Below are positions 1 through 12,265 of a stretch of 64,000 nucleotides of DNA, piece after piece (position 1 is the first letter of the stretch; every line of letters starts with the position of its first letter). The position numbers were made by a program, and so were the translations under genes. The notes beneath the pieces were generated by a model that made no database searches, had not been told where the DNA came from, and saw only the letters and a list, made by a program, of their open reading frames with translations. This stretch comes from Homarus americanus. Its lineage: Eukaryota; Arthropoda; Malacostraca; Decapoda; Nephropidae. The DNA lies in NCBI RefSeq assembly GCF_018991925.1, contig NW_024735442.1:1-64000 (forward strand), read 5' to 3'.

Positions 1-599
1 TCTTTTGAGTAGTATTGGTTAATGAGTGAAACTTATGTTCTTATATTTTATTTTCCCTCCGTAGTTATGACTTCGTGTTGGCGTTGCTGTTTATCAAATC
101 GTAAATTATCTGCAAGACCCATTGTCAGATTTATAACGAGTGGGGGGCCTGTTCAACGACCAAGATGGCCAAGATTATTTATTAACGACTGCCATATATG
201 ACATTAATAGTTGTAATTTCTATAATGAAACCATTTGCATATAAAACCAATTATACAAGAGAACACTAACTTTATTTATGACAATTAATGAGTCAGCTCA
301 CAACATTTTATGTATACTGTATATGAATTCATAAATTATTAAACTACACACACATATATGTAATGATAGTTTAAGTATATAACATTTACAGGAAAGAATT
401 ATATAAACTGAAGTACAGCAACGAACAACTGAATGTAAATTAATTTTTCTCAAATAACCAATAAGACAATAATGAAAACTGATAATGTTTATGAAAAAAT
501 TGACTTCAGAGAAATAATGAGAAAATATTCCTTCCATTAATAACGTCTATATACACAGTACTATACTCATTATGTGATAGTGATAATTAACTCAATACA
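1..599. other. AT-rich intergenic sequence, nothing recognised
   Basis: AT-rich single-copy-looking DNA. The one open frame (298-537, minus) is of low complexity, rich in I, F, Y and L, and resembles no family I know. No repeat, TIR or RNA motif seen. Confidence 0.5.
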
Positions 600-1610
600 A
601 TTTAATTTTCCTGCTTTTTCCTCCAAGTTCAATTTCTGTGTAAGGTCTGCCCAAAATACAGCCAAGACCAGCTTACTTTTTCTACGGTGAGTCATTGAAT
701 GCCTATATTGTGTAAGCATGTGACAGTTGAGAAGGAGTGTTCACATATTGCAGTGCTTGTACCAAATGTGAGGGCAGCCGCATAAAGCTTGTGTATGTGA
801 GTTAATCCATTTCAGAAAGGATATGACATCTTGAAATTTTCACCAATGTTTTTGAGAACTGGGCAATAAAATTCTTCAATAAGTCACTTAGTAACATGAC
901 ATTCACTTACCAGAAGAGACGACTCAGTGTCGACACCTATGAGTTTAGCCAATGGGACAAGATTTTCCGGAAGTAATAAACAAGTCTTGGATTCTGGCCA
1001 ACGACTAGAAATGACTGTAAGTAGTCTAATATTATGCTCACCAAACTCAGCATTGAGTTCACCAAGGCATTTATCTAATATATTGTAGTACAGTTGATGA
1101 TGTAAATCAGCTTCACTATCAAAACCATGAACAGTAGAATGTCTTACAGTTGTTTTAGTCTGTTAAGTATTGGGGCAGTTTGTGTTATGCTTTTGCTTTT
1201 CCTGATGGTATTCTGTAAGGTCGTGATGATCAAGTTTTGACGAGATATTCTCATTGCCAGTGTTGTTCCAGATGTCTTTAACACTACTGACAAGAGATTC
1301 AATAAGGTGAATTCTAGTCATGAAGTCAGTCATGTGATTGTAAAAGCTGATCTGAAAGGTCCAAGTGTCGGCAGAAATTCCTTCACACGGTATGCAGTAA
1401 ACATGAATTTTTCTGCATTTTATCTGTTTCAATAATCCAGTTGCCAAACTGCTGCATCACACTCATTTTCCTCACATGTATCAAGTACATCCACCAACTT
1501 TTTGTGGTTAGCTATAATTGCTGACACAGTGGCCGGGTGACGTGACCACTGCTTGCTTTCCAATAGTATGCACTACTGTTAACCAAATGTAGCGGATGGT
1601 TAAAAGTTAA
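600..1610 (-). pseudogene. hAT-superfamily transposase remnant (ZMYM1/DUF4371-like), broken
   Basis: Reading the minus strand across several frames gives a decayed transposase-like protein. The clearest part is near the C-terminus at about 787-730, with LYAAALTFGTSTAICEHSFS: a Leu-Tyr block followed by a CE.SFS core, which fits the hAT dimerisation domain. A following block in another frame (about 690-650) reads SMTHRRKSKLVLAVF, as expected after that core. The upstream part (1447-1163) is the longest open stretch, 94 codons. Stops near 1163 and 883 and a frame change near 700 show it is dead. hAT transposases cut and paste DNA using an RNase H-like fold, and animal ZMYM1-type proteins share this C-terminus. 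No TIRs or 8-bp duplications were found around it. A domesticated-gene fragment is possible, but the breaks argue against function. Confidence 0.55.
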
Positions 1611-1640
1611 TTCATTTTGCCACTTACAATGACCATATTA

Positions 1641-1735
1641 TTGTGCACCCCATACTTATCCTGTGAGCAGTAGCGCAAAAGAATTACAGAGTTGAGGTCA
1701 CAAGGGGTCTGGATAACTAACCCCAGTGGTCAGGA
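1641..1735 (-). repeat. LINE-end repeat, copy of the 25480 and 26811 segments joined
   Basis: On the minus strand this fragment starts like 25480-25516 (the 5' edge of the Jockey-like LINE) and, after about 20 bases, continues like 26811-26855 (that LINE's 3' tail, ending GGGGTGCACAATA). The coding interior is absent. It is either an internally deleted derivative or a short element whose ends the LINE shares. A further partial tail match lies near 49185-49205. Confidence 0.5.
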
Positions 1736-2664
1736 CATTATGACATTGAATGTTACATAGTATTTCAAATACATTGTTTGTTTTATTTTTGTACATCGAG
1801 GGTACAATTGCAACTTTTGAAAAGACATGTCTGTAATATCAAAAGATAAATAAAATTGATAAAATGTGACTGAAAGATGGAACAATAAAACTGAAAATCA
1901 CAAAAACCAGAAGAAAAATAATATCTTCAAATAAGGGGAGTTTGTGTTTCATTGAGATAATTAAATAATGTTTAATTGTCAGACACTACATTGAATTTGC
2001 TGGGAGCAATATTAACAATTTAAGAATAAAAATATCAGACCTGAAGTTAAAATCAAATTAAAGAAAAAAAAAACATGATGGGCTGGCAGGGATATGACGG
2101 CACTATTGGGGAGTTCACAATAGCCTGAAGAAATAAGATAAAATAATAACCTTGAACTACGAAGTGCTTACCACCATCCTGGCATTGTAAAATGACACTG
2201 GGTTGTTCAAGAAAAAATCACATGTTATGAAGAAGTGAATGAAACGCCATATTTGTGGAACTAGATGCAAAAACACTTTGTGTAAGCGATGTGCGAGCAG
2301 TCGTTTGGACGAGTGCCAGTTCTCATAATTCTTCTGCAGCAGGAATAGATACGAATGCGTAGGCAGGACATACATACAAATAGTGATATAACGATTTACA
2401 CTGTGATATCACCTTAGAAAAGCCATAACTAAAAAAAATAATGAGAAGTGATCAGGAACTACTGATGTTCAGTTTGTTTATCCATGGCAACAAGTGTGTC
2501 ACTACATATATTAGAAAGGTTCCATTTGTCATGCGGTGAGAACATTGAACTATGATTAACAATAGAAGTACAATATGCAGTAGCATTGCTTCTATTTAAA
2601 GGAGAAAAAAAATCACAGGATTACGGCATGCAAATTCGGGGGTAAACAAAGAGAGTGTACAAGC
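1736..2664. other. AT-rich intergenic sequence, nothing recognised
   Basis: No coding, RNA or repeat structure that I can support. The small minus open frame at 2157-2375 lacks family resemblance. Confidence 0.5.
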
Positions 2665-2667
2665 ATG

Positions 2668-2881
2668 TGACCCGCCACCATAATACCCTTCACCAACTGA
2701 CCCGCCACCATGATATCCCTTCAACAACTGACCCGCCACCATAATACCCTTCACCAACTGACCCGCCACCATGATATCCCTTCAACAACTGACCCGCCAC
2801 CATAATACCCTTCACCAACTGACCCGCCACCATAATACCCTTCACCAACTGACCCGCCACCATGATATCCCTTCAACAAGT
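2668..2881 (+). repeat. Minisatellite, 30-31-bp unit, about 7 copies
   Basis: Units begin CTGACCCGCCACCAT. Two alternating variants differ by AATACCC versus GATATCCC in the middle and by one base in length. The array grades directly into the 15-bp array on its right, which shares the CCACCAT core, so the two are probably related. Confidence 0.9.
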
Positions 2882-3446
2882 GACCCTCAACCATGTCATC
2901 CTCCACCTAGGCGGCCCTCAACCATATAACCCTCCACCAGGCGACCCTTCAAAAGGTGATCCTCCACAATGTGACCCTCCAACATGATACCCTTCACCAA
3001 GTGACCCTCCACCAGGAAATCCTCCACCATGTGATCCTCCACCATGCGACCCTCCACCATGTGACCCTCCACCATGTGACTCTCCACCGTACGACCATCC
3101 ACCGTACGACCCTCCACCATGTGACCCTCCACCATGTGACTCTCCACCATGTGACCCTCCACCATGCGACCCTTCACCATGTGACCCTCCACCATGTGAC
3201 CCTCCACCATGTGACTCTCCACCGTACGACCATCCACCAGACGACCCTCTACCAGGCGACTCTCAACCATGTGATCCTCCATCATGTGACCCTCCACAAC
3301 CTGACGCTCCACCATGTGACCCTCCACCATGCGACCCTCCACCATGTGACACTCCCCATGTGACCCTCCACCATGTGACACTCCCCATGTGACCCTTTAC
3401 CAGACGACCTTCCACCTTGCGACCCTCCACCATTCGACCCTCCACT
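2882..3446 (+). repeat. Minisatellite, 15-bp unit (GACCCTCCACCATGT)
   Basis: About 35 degenerate 15-bp units. Because the period is a multiple of three and stops are rare in both directions, both strands give long open frames (a VEGHM pentapeptide repeat on minus, LHHVT on plus). These are repeat translations, not genes. Confidence 0.92.
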
Positions 3447-4536
3447 TGGCTGTCAGGCTACACGATGGTTCGCCTTGCCAGCTCGGAATGTCCTGATCTG
3501 AGATAACCAAAGTATATAGGTGTAAGTGTAATTGAGTTGAGATTTTATTAGATTTTTATGTAGGCAGACCTTTCCTCCTCGATACTCGTGGATACTAGAG
3601 ATTTAAGCAATGATAAATATACAATTTTGTCAATTGTGTACATAGCTCACGCTGGTGTTTACGTCAGGCTAAATACACACGAGTATGAGATGGTTACCGT
3701 TTGCTCTTTTTTCCTGCATCCTTATATTTTTCTATTAGAATGATCTTACCGAGATGCCTGTGAACCATGAGACATGGTTGTGTTCCGACTTGCTTCAGTA
3801 TGAATGTTGATCTTACGTTGATAGTAATGAGAATAGTACAATCGTATAAATGTTATCGAGGTATTAGTAAGTAGTTTTTAAGATCTACCAAATAGTTGTG
3901 TGTCATAGGATGAGGGAGTAACGCTGCCCCACATTTTAAATATCATCATATACAAGTGGGTGTGCCGTGATAGGTGCGGCTCACATTCTTACGTGTTCTA
4001 ACGTACAGCCGTGCCATTTACTGGCTTCTAGGGTTACCGGGCCGTGTAGCTTAGGTTCCGACTCTTGTGTTTTACGAGCAAGATGCTAGTACGATAGTCT
4101 GGCTTGGCTACACCCTGCCTCGTCCTTTCAAAACACCCACACCGGCTTTTAATACGCCTCCTGGTGGGGTGAGTCGCTCACGACGTGGATGCACAAGGAA
4201 GTTCTCACCATCAATAGACTGTTGAGTATCTAATTTAAAGTGTATGATATTGTAGGTGTGCTGTGGAAAACAGCGTTTACCACTGTGATGTTTGTGACAA
4301 AAAATTTAATTATTCTAAAAACAAAAATTCCTTCAATATTGTGACTTTCCAAGGAGTGTTAATATTTTTATATGATAAGTGAGCGAGTCTCCCAGAAGTG
4401 AGAGGCAGGTGTGTGTGTACATAACATAAATCAACGTACTGTACGTACACTTGTTACAAATATCTGCTCAAATATATATAAATTTTTGTAAGAATATAAA
4501 TTATACTCAGACAAATGTCCACTGACAACCAATACA
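3447..4536. other. Intergenic sequence, nothing recognised
   Basis: Mixed-composition DNA without open frames of note, repeats or RNA motifs that I can support. Confidence 0.5.
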
Positions 4537-4625
4537 CTACTACTTTTCTGTCACTGAATCATGTGACGATCATCCAGCGATGACGCACAAGCACAAGCAC
4601 GCGCGCACACACACACGCACACACA

Positions 4626-4680
<55 letters not shown>

Positions 4681-4775
4681 GCACACACACACACACACAC
4701 ACACACTACTACTACTACTACTACTACTTTGCTGTCACTCGTAATCGAGTATGACGATCATCCAGCTACGATACA
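4537..4775 (+). repeat. Compound (CA)n/(GCAC)n and (ACT)n microsatellite between direct duplicates
   Basis: A (CA)n tract with a central (GCAC)n block runs about 4591-4706 and is followed by (ACT)n to about 4728. The flanks are a direct duplicate of about 50 bases: 4537-4585 and 4717-4768 both contain CTACTACTTT, CTGTCACT and GACGATCATCCAGC. Confidence 0.9.
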
Positions 4776-5640
4776 ATGATATGAGTTAATAGGGATGTCA
4801 CCTAGGTTAGTGAGTTTTGAGGTGACTAAAGAGGCCGATACAGGACCCGCAGCATCGTCCACACTCGATGTACATGTGGAGGGCTCCATCTACTGTGGGA
4901 GGGGCGGTGGCAGCGTCTTTCCGACGTTGGCGCTTGTCTGCGACGGTGTCGTAGTAAAGGACTCTGTGTAGCGCCCTTTTCCCTTAAAGCAGAGGAGGAT
5001 GAGGACGTCTTAACTAACCCATGGTCTAGGGTCTACTGACTAAAAATGTGGTTTTGGGGACGTGAGACACAATGGACAATACAACACTGTCTCAATCGCC
5101 CCCTCCCCCTTAGACTGGCTCACATACCCGCTTATGAAATAGTGATGACGGAGTCACGGCTCGCGTGGTGTCTTATCTCCTGTAAAACAAACATTGGAGT
5201 TGGATTACGTGAGTAGGCCCAAAGTAACCCATGACAGTCGACATACTATAACATTTAACAGGACTACATATCATGCATTTCAAAACTCACATCCAATGCT
5301 CAATTGATATGGAAAAGCGATAACTAACTCAACAAATACAAGGAAGGTTGACCACAAGCCAAAGCTGGTTACAGAACCTAGTAGCTCTGTACCCATGTGC
5401 GATTTTAGCAGCAAAAATTGGATTATAGTACCTACAGTATTAAAAGGTAATCATTATTTTCAGAATGAGGAAATAACTGAGACTAAGGTGGTTTAAGGGA
5501 TATCACTGTTAATAACCGAACTGACAGACCCATAATCTTTTAAAAAAAATGTTGTCCGTGATTTCCTGGTGTAACATACGAATGTTGTCACACAGCATAC
5601 TCAATCACCATTTGGTCGTGATACATAGTAGCATTACCTG
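4776..5640. other. Intergenic sequence, possibly 5' remains of the adjacent Gypsy element
   Basis: No motif recognised. It lies just upstream of the Gypsy RT remnant, so part of it may be degraded gag, protease or LTR, but nothing in the sequence proves this. Confidence 0.3.
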
Positions 5641-5654
5641 GGGAAGCGCAGGGC

Positions 5655-6965
5655 CAAACAAATTTAGCCTTACACCACATACCTTTAAAATCAGTCACTA
5701 ACCCGATATATATGCCGGCCTACAGTCTACCTAATAGCCAAAGACCCAAAGTTGAAGACATGGTTAAGGATATGATAGAACCAGGGGTAATCACACATTC
5801 GTAATCCCCCTGGAACTCTCCCCCTTTTTCTAGCTTTGAGGAAAGATGGAGGATGGCGCCCTGTTCTTGACTTTCGATGCGCCAATGAAGTAGCCATCCC
5901 TGCTAGGTAACCAATGCCTGTTCTGAATGATTTGTTTCGATCCTTGAGAAAAAATAATGCAGTTTTTAGTAACCTTAATCTTATCCGCCCCATTTTTTTT
6001 CTTTTTTTTTCAAATTCCTCTCAATGAGGTAACTGCATTCCCTTGGGACATTTTAAATTTCTAAGAATGCCTTTCGGACTAAGAAATGCACTTTAATCTT
6101 TCAGGGGATGATAAACACTTTGTTAGCTGGAATGATAGGTACTACAATCGATGCCTGTCTAGATGATCTGATGATTGTGAGCAAAGATATAAAATGTTAT
6201 TTCATCAAACTTTGTGAAGTATTTCATAAACTTCATAAAGCAGGTCAGAAAAATAAGCTCTCTAAATGCAAGTTTTTCAAATATGAAATCCAATTTCTTG
6301 GACATGAAGTGGACGGTAACGGTATCCGCCTGATTGACTGCAAGGTTAAAGCAGTTAATCGATTTCCCCGTCCTACAAACATAGATAGGGTGCGTAACAT
6401 TTTCGGAATTTCCGGGTACTATCATTCATTCATTCACAGGTATGCAAAGTTAGCCTCACCGTTGACAAAATTAATTTAGAAAAACTCAACATTTGTCTGA
6501 AATAAAGAACAGGAAAACAGCTCTAATGCATTAAAAGAAGCATTGACCAATATACCAGAATAGGCATTCCTTGATTACAGTTAACCATTCACCATGTGCC
6601 TCGGGACAAAGGCTAGGGGATGTTCTTATGCAGCTAGACGCTAGAAGAAAAATGGGTGATTGATTATACAGGCGGTAAGCTTAATGACGCATAAACACAT
6701 TATTCAGAAACGCATCTAGAAGCGTTAACTACTGTCTGGTCATTAGATAAATTCAGAGGCTTGATCTTTGGATATCCAATAACAGTACATACGGATCAAT
6801 TAGCAGTGACGGAGTTATTCCATGGGAAAAACCTCTCAGGTAGATTTGCGTGCTGATACTTGACCATTCAATAATTTGCACTTGACTTCAAATATTTACT
6901 GGGATGAGTGAACATGGTCGCCGACGCCCTGTCCAGACACATAGCCCCTGTTGTGCCAGTATCCC
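5655..6965 (+). pseudogene. Gypsy-family (Ty3-like) reverse transcriptase and RNase H remnant
   Basis: Read through several frame changes and stops, this encodes the RT and RNase H part of a Ty3/Gypsy polyprotein. Visible blocks are the RT N-terminal segment with a GGWRPVLDFR motif (about 5848-5880), RMPFGLRNA (about 6066-6092), and the catalytic box, which reads CLDD (6156-6167) where Gypsy elements usually have YxDD. An open stretch (6108-6479) continues through QFLGHEV and the connection region. The RNase H end is marked by VADALSR near 6915-6940. An in-frame stop near 5802, a T-rich insertion near 5990-6010 and several later breaks make it non-functional. It leads straight into an envelope-like remnant with no integrase between, so an internal deletion has occurred. 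No LTRs were found. Confidence 0.8.
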
Positions 6966-7021
6966 CTATCAGAATTGAGTAGATCATTGTACTCCGACTA
7001 TAATGCAGTAACATTGCATCG

Positions 7022-7660
7022 ATGGAAGTTCTCGAACCAGGTGCATTAGTGGTTGCACCAGTAGGATTTGTCTTGATCGTGGAAGACGTAACGGTCAAGT
7101 ACGATATCCGTGGATTATATATATTGCACATACCATCGCATCTGAGATTCATTGCTGTCCATCTTGAAGCAGCTGTGGTTATCCTCAAGGACCTAGGACA
7201 GCAACCCGACATACCTACAACAATTAAACGAACAATTGATCTCCAGAATATCAGTATGTACAGTAGACCCTCCTCAAAACAGTGATGAATGAGGAAAGCC
7301 AGACGCCCTTTCCCCCATCAAAAGATACTATTGGTAAGAAGGTACAGGGTCAGTTATGGGAGAAACGGGATCGATTTAACTTCATGCGTTTGATTTCCAG
7401 TGTTTTTTGGAACTGCCACAGCGAAAGACGGAGGTAAATTAGGAGACTGTATGAATCACACAACAATGGTCTGATGCTCCCTATGCCTACCTTAGAGTGG
7501 CTTATGCTTTTTACCTAGTACTTGCATGCCGGCGAAACATCTGTTCGAGCTTTAACAGCAACCAATGATATGTTAATAGCTGATTTGGTGAATGCGGGGT
7601 TAGGCCGTGTAGTCACAATTATTGCCTGTTAGTAATCTACTTGGACTGTACAGATAGCCA
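7022..7660 (+). pseudogene. Envelope-like (baculovirus F / errantivirus Env type) remnant
   Basis: The open frame at 7022-7285 matches the N-terminal part of the envelope-like protein encoded on minus at 37936-37355 (shared PGALV, LIVEDV and alternating Leu/Ile patterns). After a break the sequence continues in another frame with a short basic segment followed by a Phe/Leu-rich stretch near 7365-7420, the position of the furin-type cleavage site and fusion peptide in this family. A further segment near 7490-7600 matches the equivalent part beyond the minus copy. Multiple stops and frame changes are present. Such proteins mediate membrane fusion in errantiviruses (env-bearing Gypsy elements); this copy cannot make one. 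It follows RNase H directly, the integrase region being deleted. Confidence 0.6.
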
Positions 7661-8280
7661 ATAGGTATTATCATTTAACATGAGGGTGAATATTATTATT
7701 CTTTGTTAGAAGTAATGCATACATATTCCAATACTTTCCACTCGTAAATTTAATGCATGGCATTTGTAACCATTTCCAATGGAGGCAAATGACATACTTT
7801 TGATATTGGATAAATTAAATGAATTTATACTAGTATCGGATGACAACTCCATAGAGGATCATGAGGTGTTACCACACTCTAAGTCGTCATATTTACATCC
7901 ACACCTGCTGTGGAAGTAACTTGCGAGTTAGCAATTATACAAACAGGCGCAACTACAGCCCTTCAATGTTCATACACACTCATTCCTACTACGGTAGATC
8001 TGTATTCCATGCACACCTTCATAATGTTCAATATTTTAATTTTCCAACAATGACCAGTATCATTTTAATGTGTCAGGGTGGGGTAAACGTGTAAAAGTTC
8101 AGGGTTATTATATTACTCCAGAGTACTGTGAAGTTCCAAGCCGTTCCCTAAAAACTTTGCCAACCCAAACACATTTTGCATTATATCTGAACGTGACTTC
8201 AGACCTTGTAAATATACAGCCTATAGTCAATGTCACATTTAGTATATTCAATATAGTTTCTGATAACTAAAAAATATATA
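7661..8280 (+). mobile_element. Probable 3' remainder of the env-bearing Gypsy element
   Basis: Short open frames (7861-8094 and 8070-8270) follow the env remnant in the same orientation and may be the decayed ectodomain. No transmembrane segment, polypurine tract or LTR could be identified, so the assignment rests on position only. Confidence 0.3.
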
Positions 8281-9260
8281 TATAATTTAAATGAAACTAG
8301 GTTTGCAGAATTGGATAATAAACTTCCTTTTCACTTATCTTCGGGATTTGTAATTCCAAGTTTTGTGACACCAGCCACACTTATTGTGTTATCAGTGTTG
8401 GTAGTATTTTGCTTTTAAAAGTTTTCTTCCAAGTTCACTTTTGTGCATGCAATACACTTTCAAATGGCACTGAAAGTACGTCTCACAGAATTTCAACCTC
8501 CGTTTGCATATTCCGCAGCTTAGCTCGAGCACATCTATATTATAACATGGTTAGGAGTACACATGGATTATCTGCATGAAAGTTGGTGGTTGGTGGCCGA
8601 GCTATGTATTAACCTCTGTCTGTCAATATATCGACAGTACGTATTAGGTAAATGTGGGCTAAATACGTATTCATATTAATAAATTACTTCAACTGAATTA
8701 GATAATGGGCAATGAAGCAATGGTCCTTCCCCCCTTTCTCCAGTCATTACACTCTCTCAATCCCTTCATCCAGTCACCACACCGTTCCTCCCTCCACTCA
8801 CCACTCTTCTACCCCCTCTAACTAATCACTCTCGCCTCCCTTGCTAAAAAAAGAAAAGAAAAATCGAACCATAACTGAACAGCTCCACATCCATCTAAAA
8901 ATCTATACAAATACTTGGTTATCTATCTCTGCGCGTTTGTTTTCAGGGCCACCGTACACGTAGGTGCTAACGGCTGTCCCTCATCTCCGTATAACATCTC
9001 CCTCGGTTGAATTACATACCAATGGCTGCTGTACGAGTATATCTCCCTGGCTGTTTCTTATCCCATATCCCTCTACCCATTGGCGTAGGAACATATACAT
9101 CAAGGAGATGGGCACTCTCCTGGTGATCACTGATTGAGGTAAATGGCTGTTTCTTAATGATGGCGGGGATAAGTCAAGGTGGCCTTCGAGTTCTCCTTAC
9201 CTGGTATTTACGTCTATGCAGCAGCTTATACCCTTGCCACTTAACACGATCACCATCCTA
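8281..9260. other. Intergenic sequence, nothing recognised
   Basis: Includes a C/T-rich patch at about 8725-8825. No coding or RNA feature supported. Confidence 0.5.
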
Positions 9261-9267
9261 TATATCT

Positions 9268-9462
9268 GTGGTAATCCTTATGTTCCTATTTCGCATTGGT
9301 AATCCTTATGTTCCAGTGTTAATCCTTATTTCACAGTAGTAATCCCTTTGTTCCAGTGGTAATTCCTATACCTCAGTAGTAATTCTTGTTCCAGAGGTAA
9401 TTCTTATTTCTGTGGTAATCCTTATGTTCCATTGGTAATCCTTATTTCTCAGTGGTGGTCCC
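9268..9462 (+). repeat. Degenerate minisatellite, about 20-bp unit
   Basis: About ten diverged units built on GGTAATCCTTATGTTCCAGT. It is imperfect in sequence and spacing. Confidence 0.8.
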
Positions 9463-9589
9463 TCCCGTGGCAATTTCTTGGACTACTTCATGGCAATCCA
9501 GTGTTCCCCAAGCCATCTCTTGGCCTCTATGTCTACCTCACGGTGGCTTCCCCATTGCCCCATAGTCCCTTGCCCCCAAGTCTTCTACC

Positions 9590-10190
9590 CCTCCCCATGA
9601 CCCGTGGCCGCCTAAGGGTCACGCTGCGAAACACGTCAGGGGAGATGAGTCTACAGATTAGTTGGGATGTTTTTGTGTGGGTGGCTAAACAAACGACTCT
9701 GAAACTCCGACGGAGGCGAGGGACACCGGAGCCGGGACCGTCACGGCGGTAAAAACGGCGCCCCGCGGGGCTGGTGGGGAGGCCGTGCTGGTGAGTGATT
9801 GGTGGCTTTGTTAGGTCGGAGTGGTCCCCGCAGGTCGTCCGCCCCCCGTCTCAGCCCCCACACATTAGACAATGACCTCCTCCCGCGGCCACTGATTACC
9901 CTCGATTATGGCCCGCACTCCACTGACAAGTGACCATTGCGGCACTGAACCTCGGCTGCCGTGACGCCTGCTGCGCTGCCGTCGCCGCCAGGGCCTCCAA
10001 CACTACCGGCGCCGACGTACCATCACCCACATACAATTTTGAGAAATTTTTAACGAGAGTTCGATAAAAAACAAATGGGTGTGACGAGGTGGTAGTGGAG
10101 ACGGGTTGTGGGCAGCACTGAAGAGCGGCGGGTGAGCTGCGTCACGCTTTGTCCAGCGGGCGGCAGCGTGACGGCCACTACTTCACACCT
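9590..10190. other. GC-rich, CpG-rich island in AT-rich surroundings
   Basis: About 600 bases with many CG dinucleotides (for example CGGCGCCCCGCGGGGC near 9758), unlike the flanks. It could be a promoter-type CpG-rich region or part of an exon: the frame at 9432-9752 runs into it, and CTGGTGAGTG near 9788 resembles a splice donor. No protein family is recognisable and no promoter element is clear. Confidence 0.35.
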
Positions 10191-10191
10191 G

Positions 10192-11115
10192 TAGGTTACT
10201 CATACAACAGTTAGTTACTCATACACCAGTTAGTTACTCACACACCACTTGGTTATTTCACATCTGAAGGTTACTCATACAACAGTTAGCTAGTTACTCA
10301 AACAAAATAGTTGCTCGCACAACAGTTGGTTACTCACACCGCTTGGTTACTCACATACCACTTGGTTACTTCACACCTGTAGGTTACTCATACAACAGTT
10401 GGTTGCTCACACCACTTGGTTACTCACACACCAGTTAGTTACTCACACACCACTTGGTTACTTCACACCTGTAGGTTACTCATACAACAGTTGGTTGCTC
10501 ACACCACTTGGTTACTCACACACCACTTGGTTACTCACATACCCGTCAGTTACTCATGCACAGTTTGGTTACTCACACGCCAGTTACTCATATACCAGTT
10601 AGTTTCTCACGCACCATTTGGTTACTCACACACCAGCTAGTTATTCATGCACCAGTTAGTTACTCATACACCAGTTAGTTACTCGTATACCAGTTAGTTA
10701 CTCATACACCAGTTAGTTACTCACACACCAGCTAGTTATTCATACATCAGTTAGTTACTCATACACCAGTTAGTTACTTATGCACCAGTTGGTTACTCCT
10801 ACACCAGTTAGGTACTCATGCACCAGTTGGTTACTCAATCACCAGTTACTCATACACCAGTTAGTTATTCACGCACTCAATTATTGAATATTCATACCCC
10901 ATTTACTTATTCAGACAGCACTTAGTTACACATTCGCCACTTGGTTACTCACACATTAGTTAGTTATTCACACACCAGTTAATTAATCATTCATCACTTG
11001 GTTATTAGTACACCAGTTGGTTACTCATACTCTAGTTAGTTACTCACACACCTGTTATTGGTGGCTTATACACCAATTGGTTACTCATATACCCGTTCCT
11101 CATATGCCATTTGGT
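10192..11115 (+). repeat. Minisatellite, about 19-bp unit, roughly 45 copies
   Basis: Units follow CAGTTAGTTACTCATACAC, with a longer higher-order variant on the left (about 10240-10560) that includes CACTTGGTTACTTCACACC. Divergence rises to the right. Confidence 0.92.
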
Positions 11116-12265
11116 TACACATAAACACCACTACTCTTACGCCTCTGCAGGTTATTAGAGGTCTCCGGCGAAGTATAACACAAGTCGTCATACTCAAAGG
11201 AGTTTTATAATTTTCCTGCTGTTGTGCTATATGCAGCTGAAACTAACAATAAGCGAGGCCATTTTTTTTAATTTGTGAAAAAAAAAAAAATCATTGCAAT
11301 TGGTCTGAAACCGAGAAATGTATTCTGTTACGAATTATGGAGCTAAACTTTAGAGGAACCCAAAAAAGGTGTGGAGGCAGCTCAAGCTACGTCCATAAAG
11401 AGGAGTGTAAGAATACTGTTGCCCCTCGACGCCTGGTCCTGTGGGGGGGGGGGGGACACACACACACTCCTGCTATCCGCTGACTCACACACCGCAAACA
11501 CACTTCACAATTATTATTGAGACTTTCCTCAGCTTGACGTGTGAAGACAGCGGCCAGAAGTCACGAGTTTGTACCAAGTTTTTGAGGGTGAATGATCATA
11601 GCATCAGTTTCTCAGAAATGTTACTCATAGAGAACGAAGTAGGGAAGACTAGTGTAATTCTGGGCGATACGTTCGGAAAGGATCGTGAGTTCATTCCTAA
11701 GACTAATCTTCCATTGTAAACTATTTTGATGTATTCTGACTGTATATGGAGTAATTAACTGATCCAATCCTTACGAAAATTTTTTTATTAACATATATGT
11801 ATAGACAATTAGCTCACAATACTTATTGATAACTAGTGAACTACAACTAAAATGGAAATGGCTATTGAACCGGGTCGGATCCGTAAAATAGCTCAAGGGC
11901 TATTGAATCGGGATACCTGATAAAAAAGCCTACAGTTGTATACAGCAGGACTGTTTATTGTCTTAGCGACGATATACTTACCAAACCTAACCTAAGGTAC
12001 AACTGTAGGCTATTTTACCGTCTGACCGGCTCAATAGCCACTTCCAATTTATTTACGTTCCCTCCAGGGATGAATAATATACACCAACACCAGAACAATA
12101 TAATAAGTAAACCTTCATGCTTCCTATTGTATAGGAAGGTAAGAAAACCATCGGTGCAACTGAGTGATATTAGATAAATATGCTCTGATAGAGAAACAAT
12201 CAAACTACTGTAGCAGAAAGATGTTTTAATGAGAGTACCACATAGATTCGTTCTGGGGTTCTACC
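11116..12265. other. Intergenic sequence with a poly-G/(AC)n patch
   Basis: A run of G followed by (AC)n lies at about 11442-11468. The open frame at 11441-11719 begins inside that low-complexity patch and resembles no family. AACCTAACCTAAGG near 11986 is a very short TTAGG-like motif. Confidence 0.5.

Noticed and set aside
2882..3446. Long open frames on both strands (161 and 135 residues)
   Set aside because: Translations of the 15-bp repeat; period divisible by three and stop-poor on both strands.
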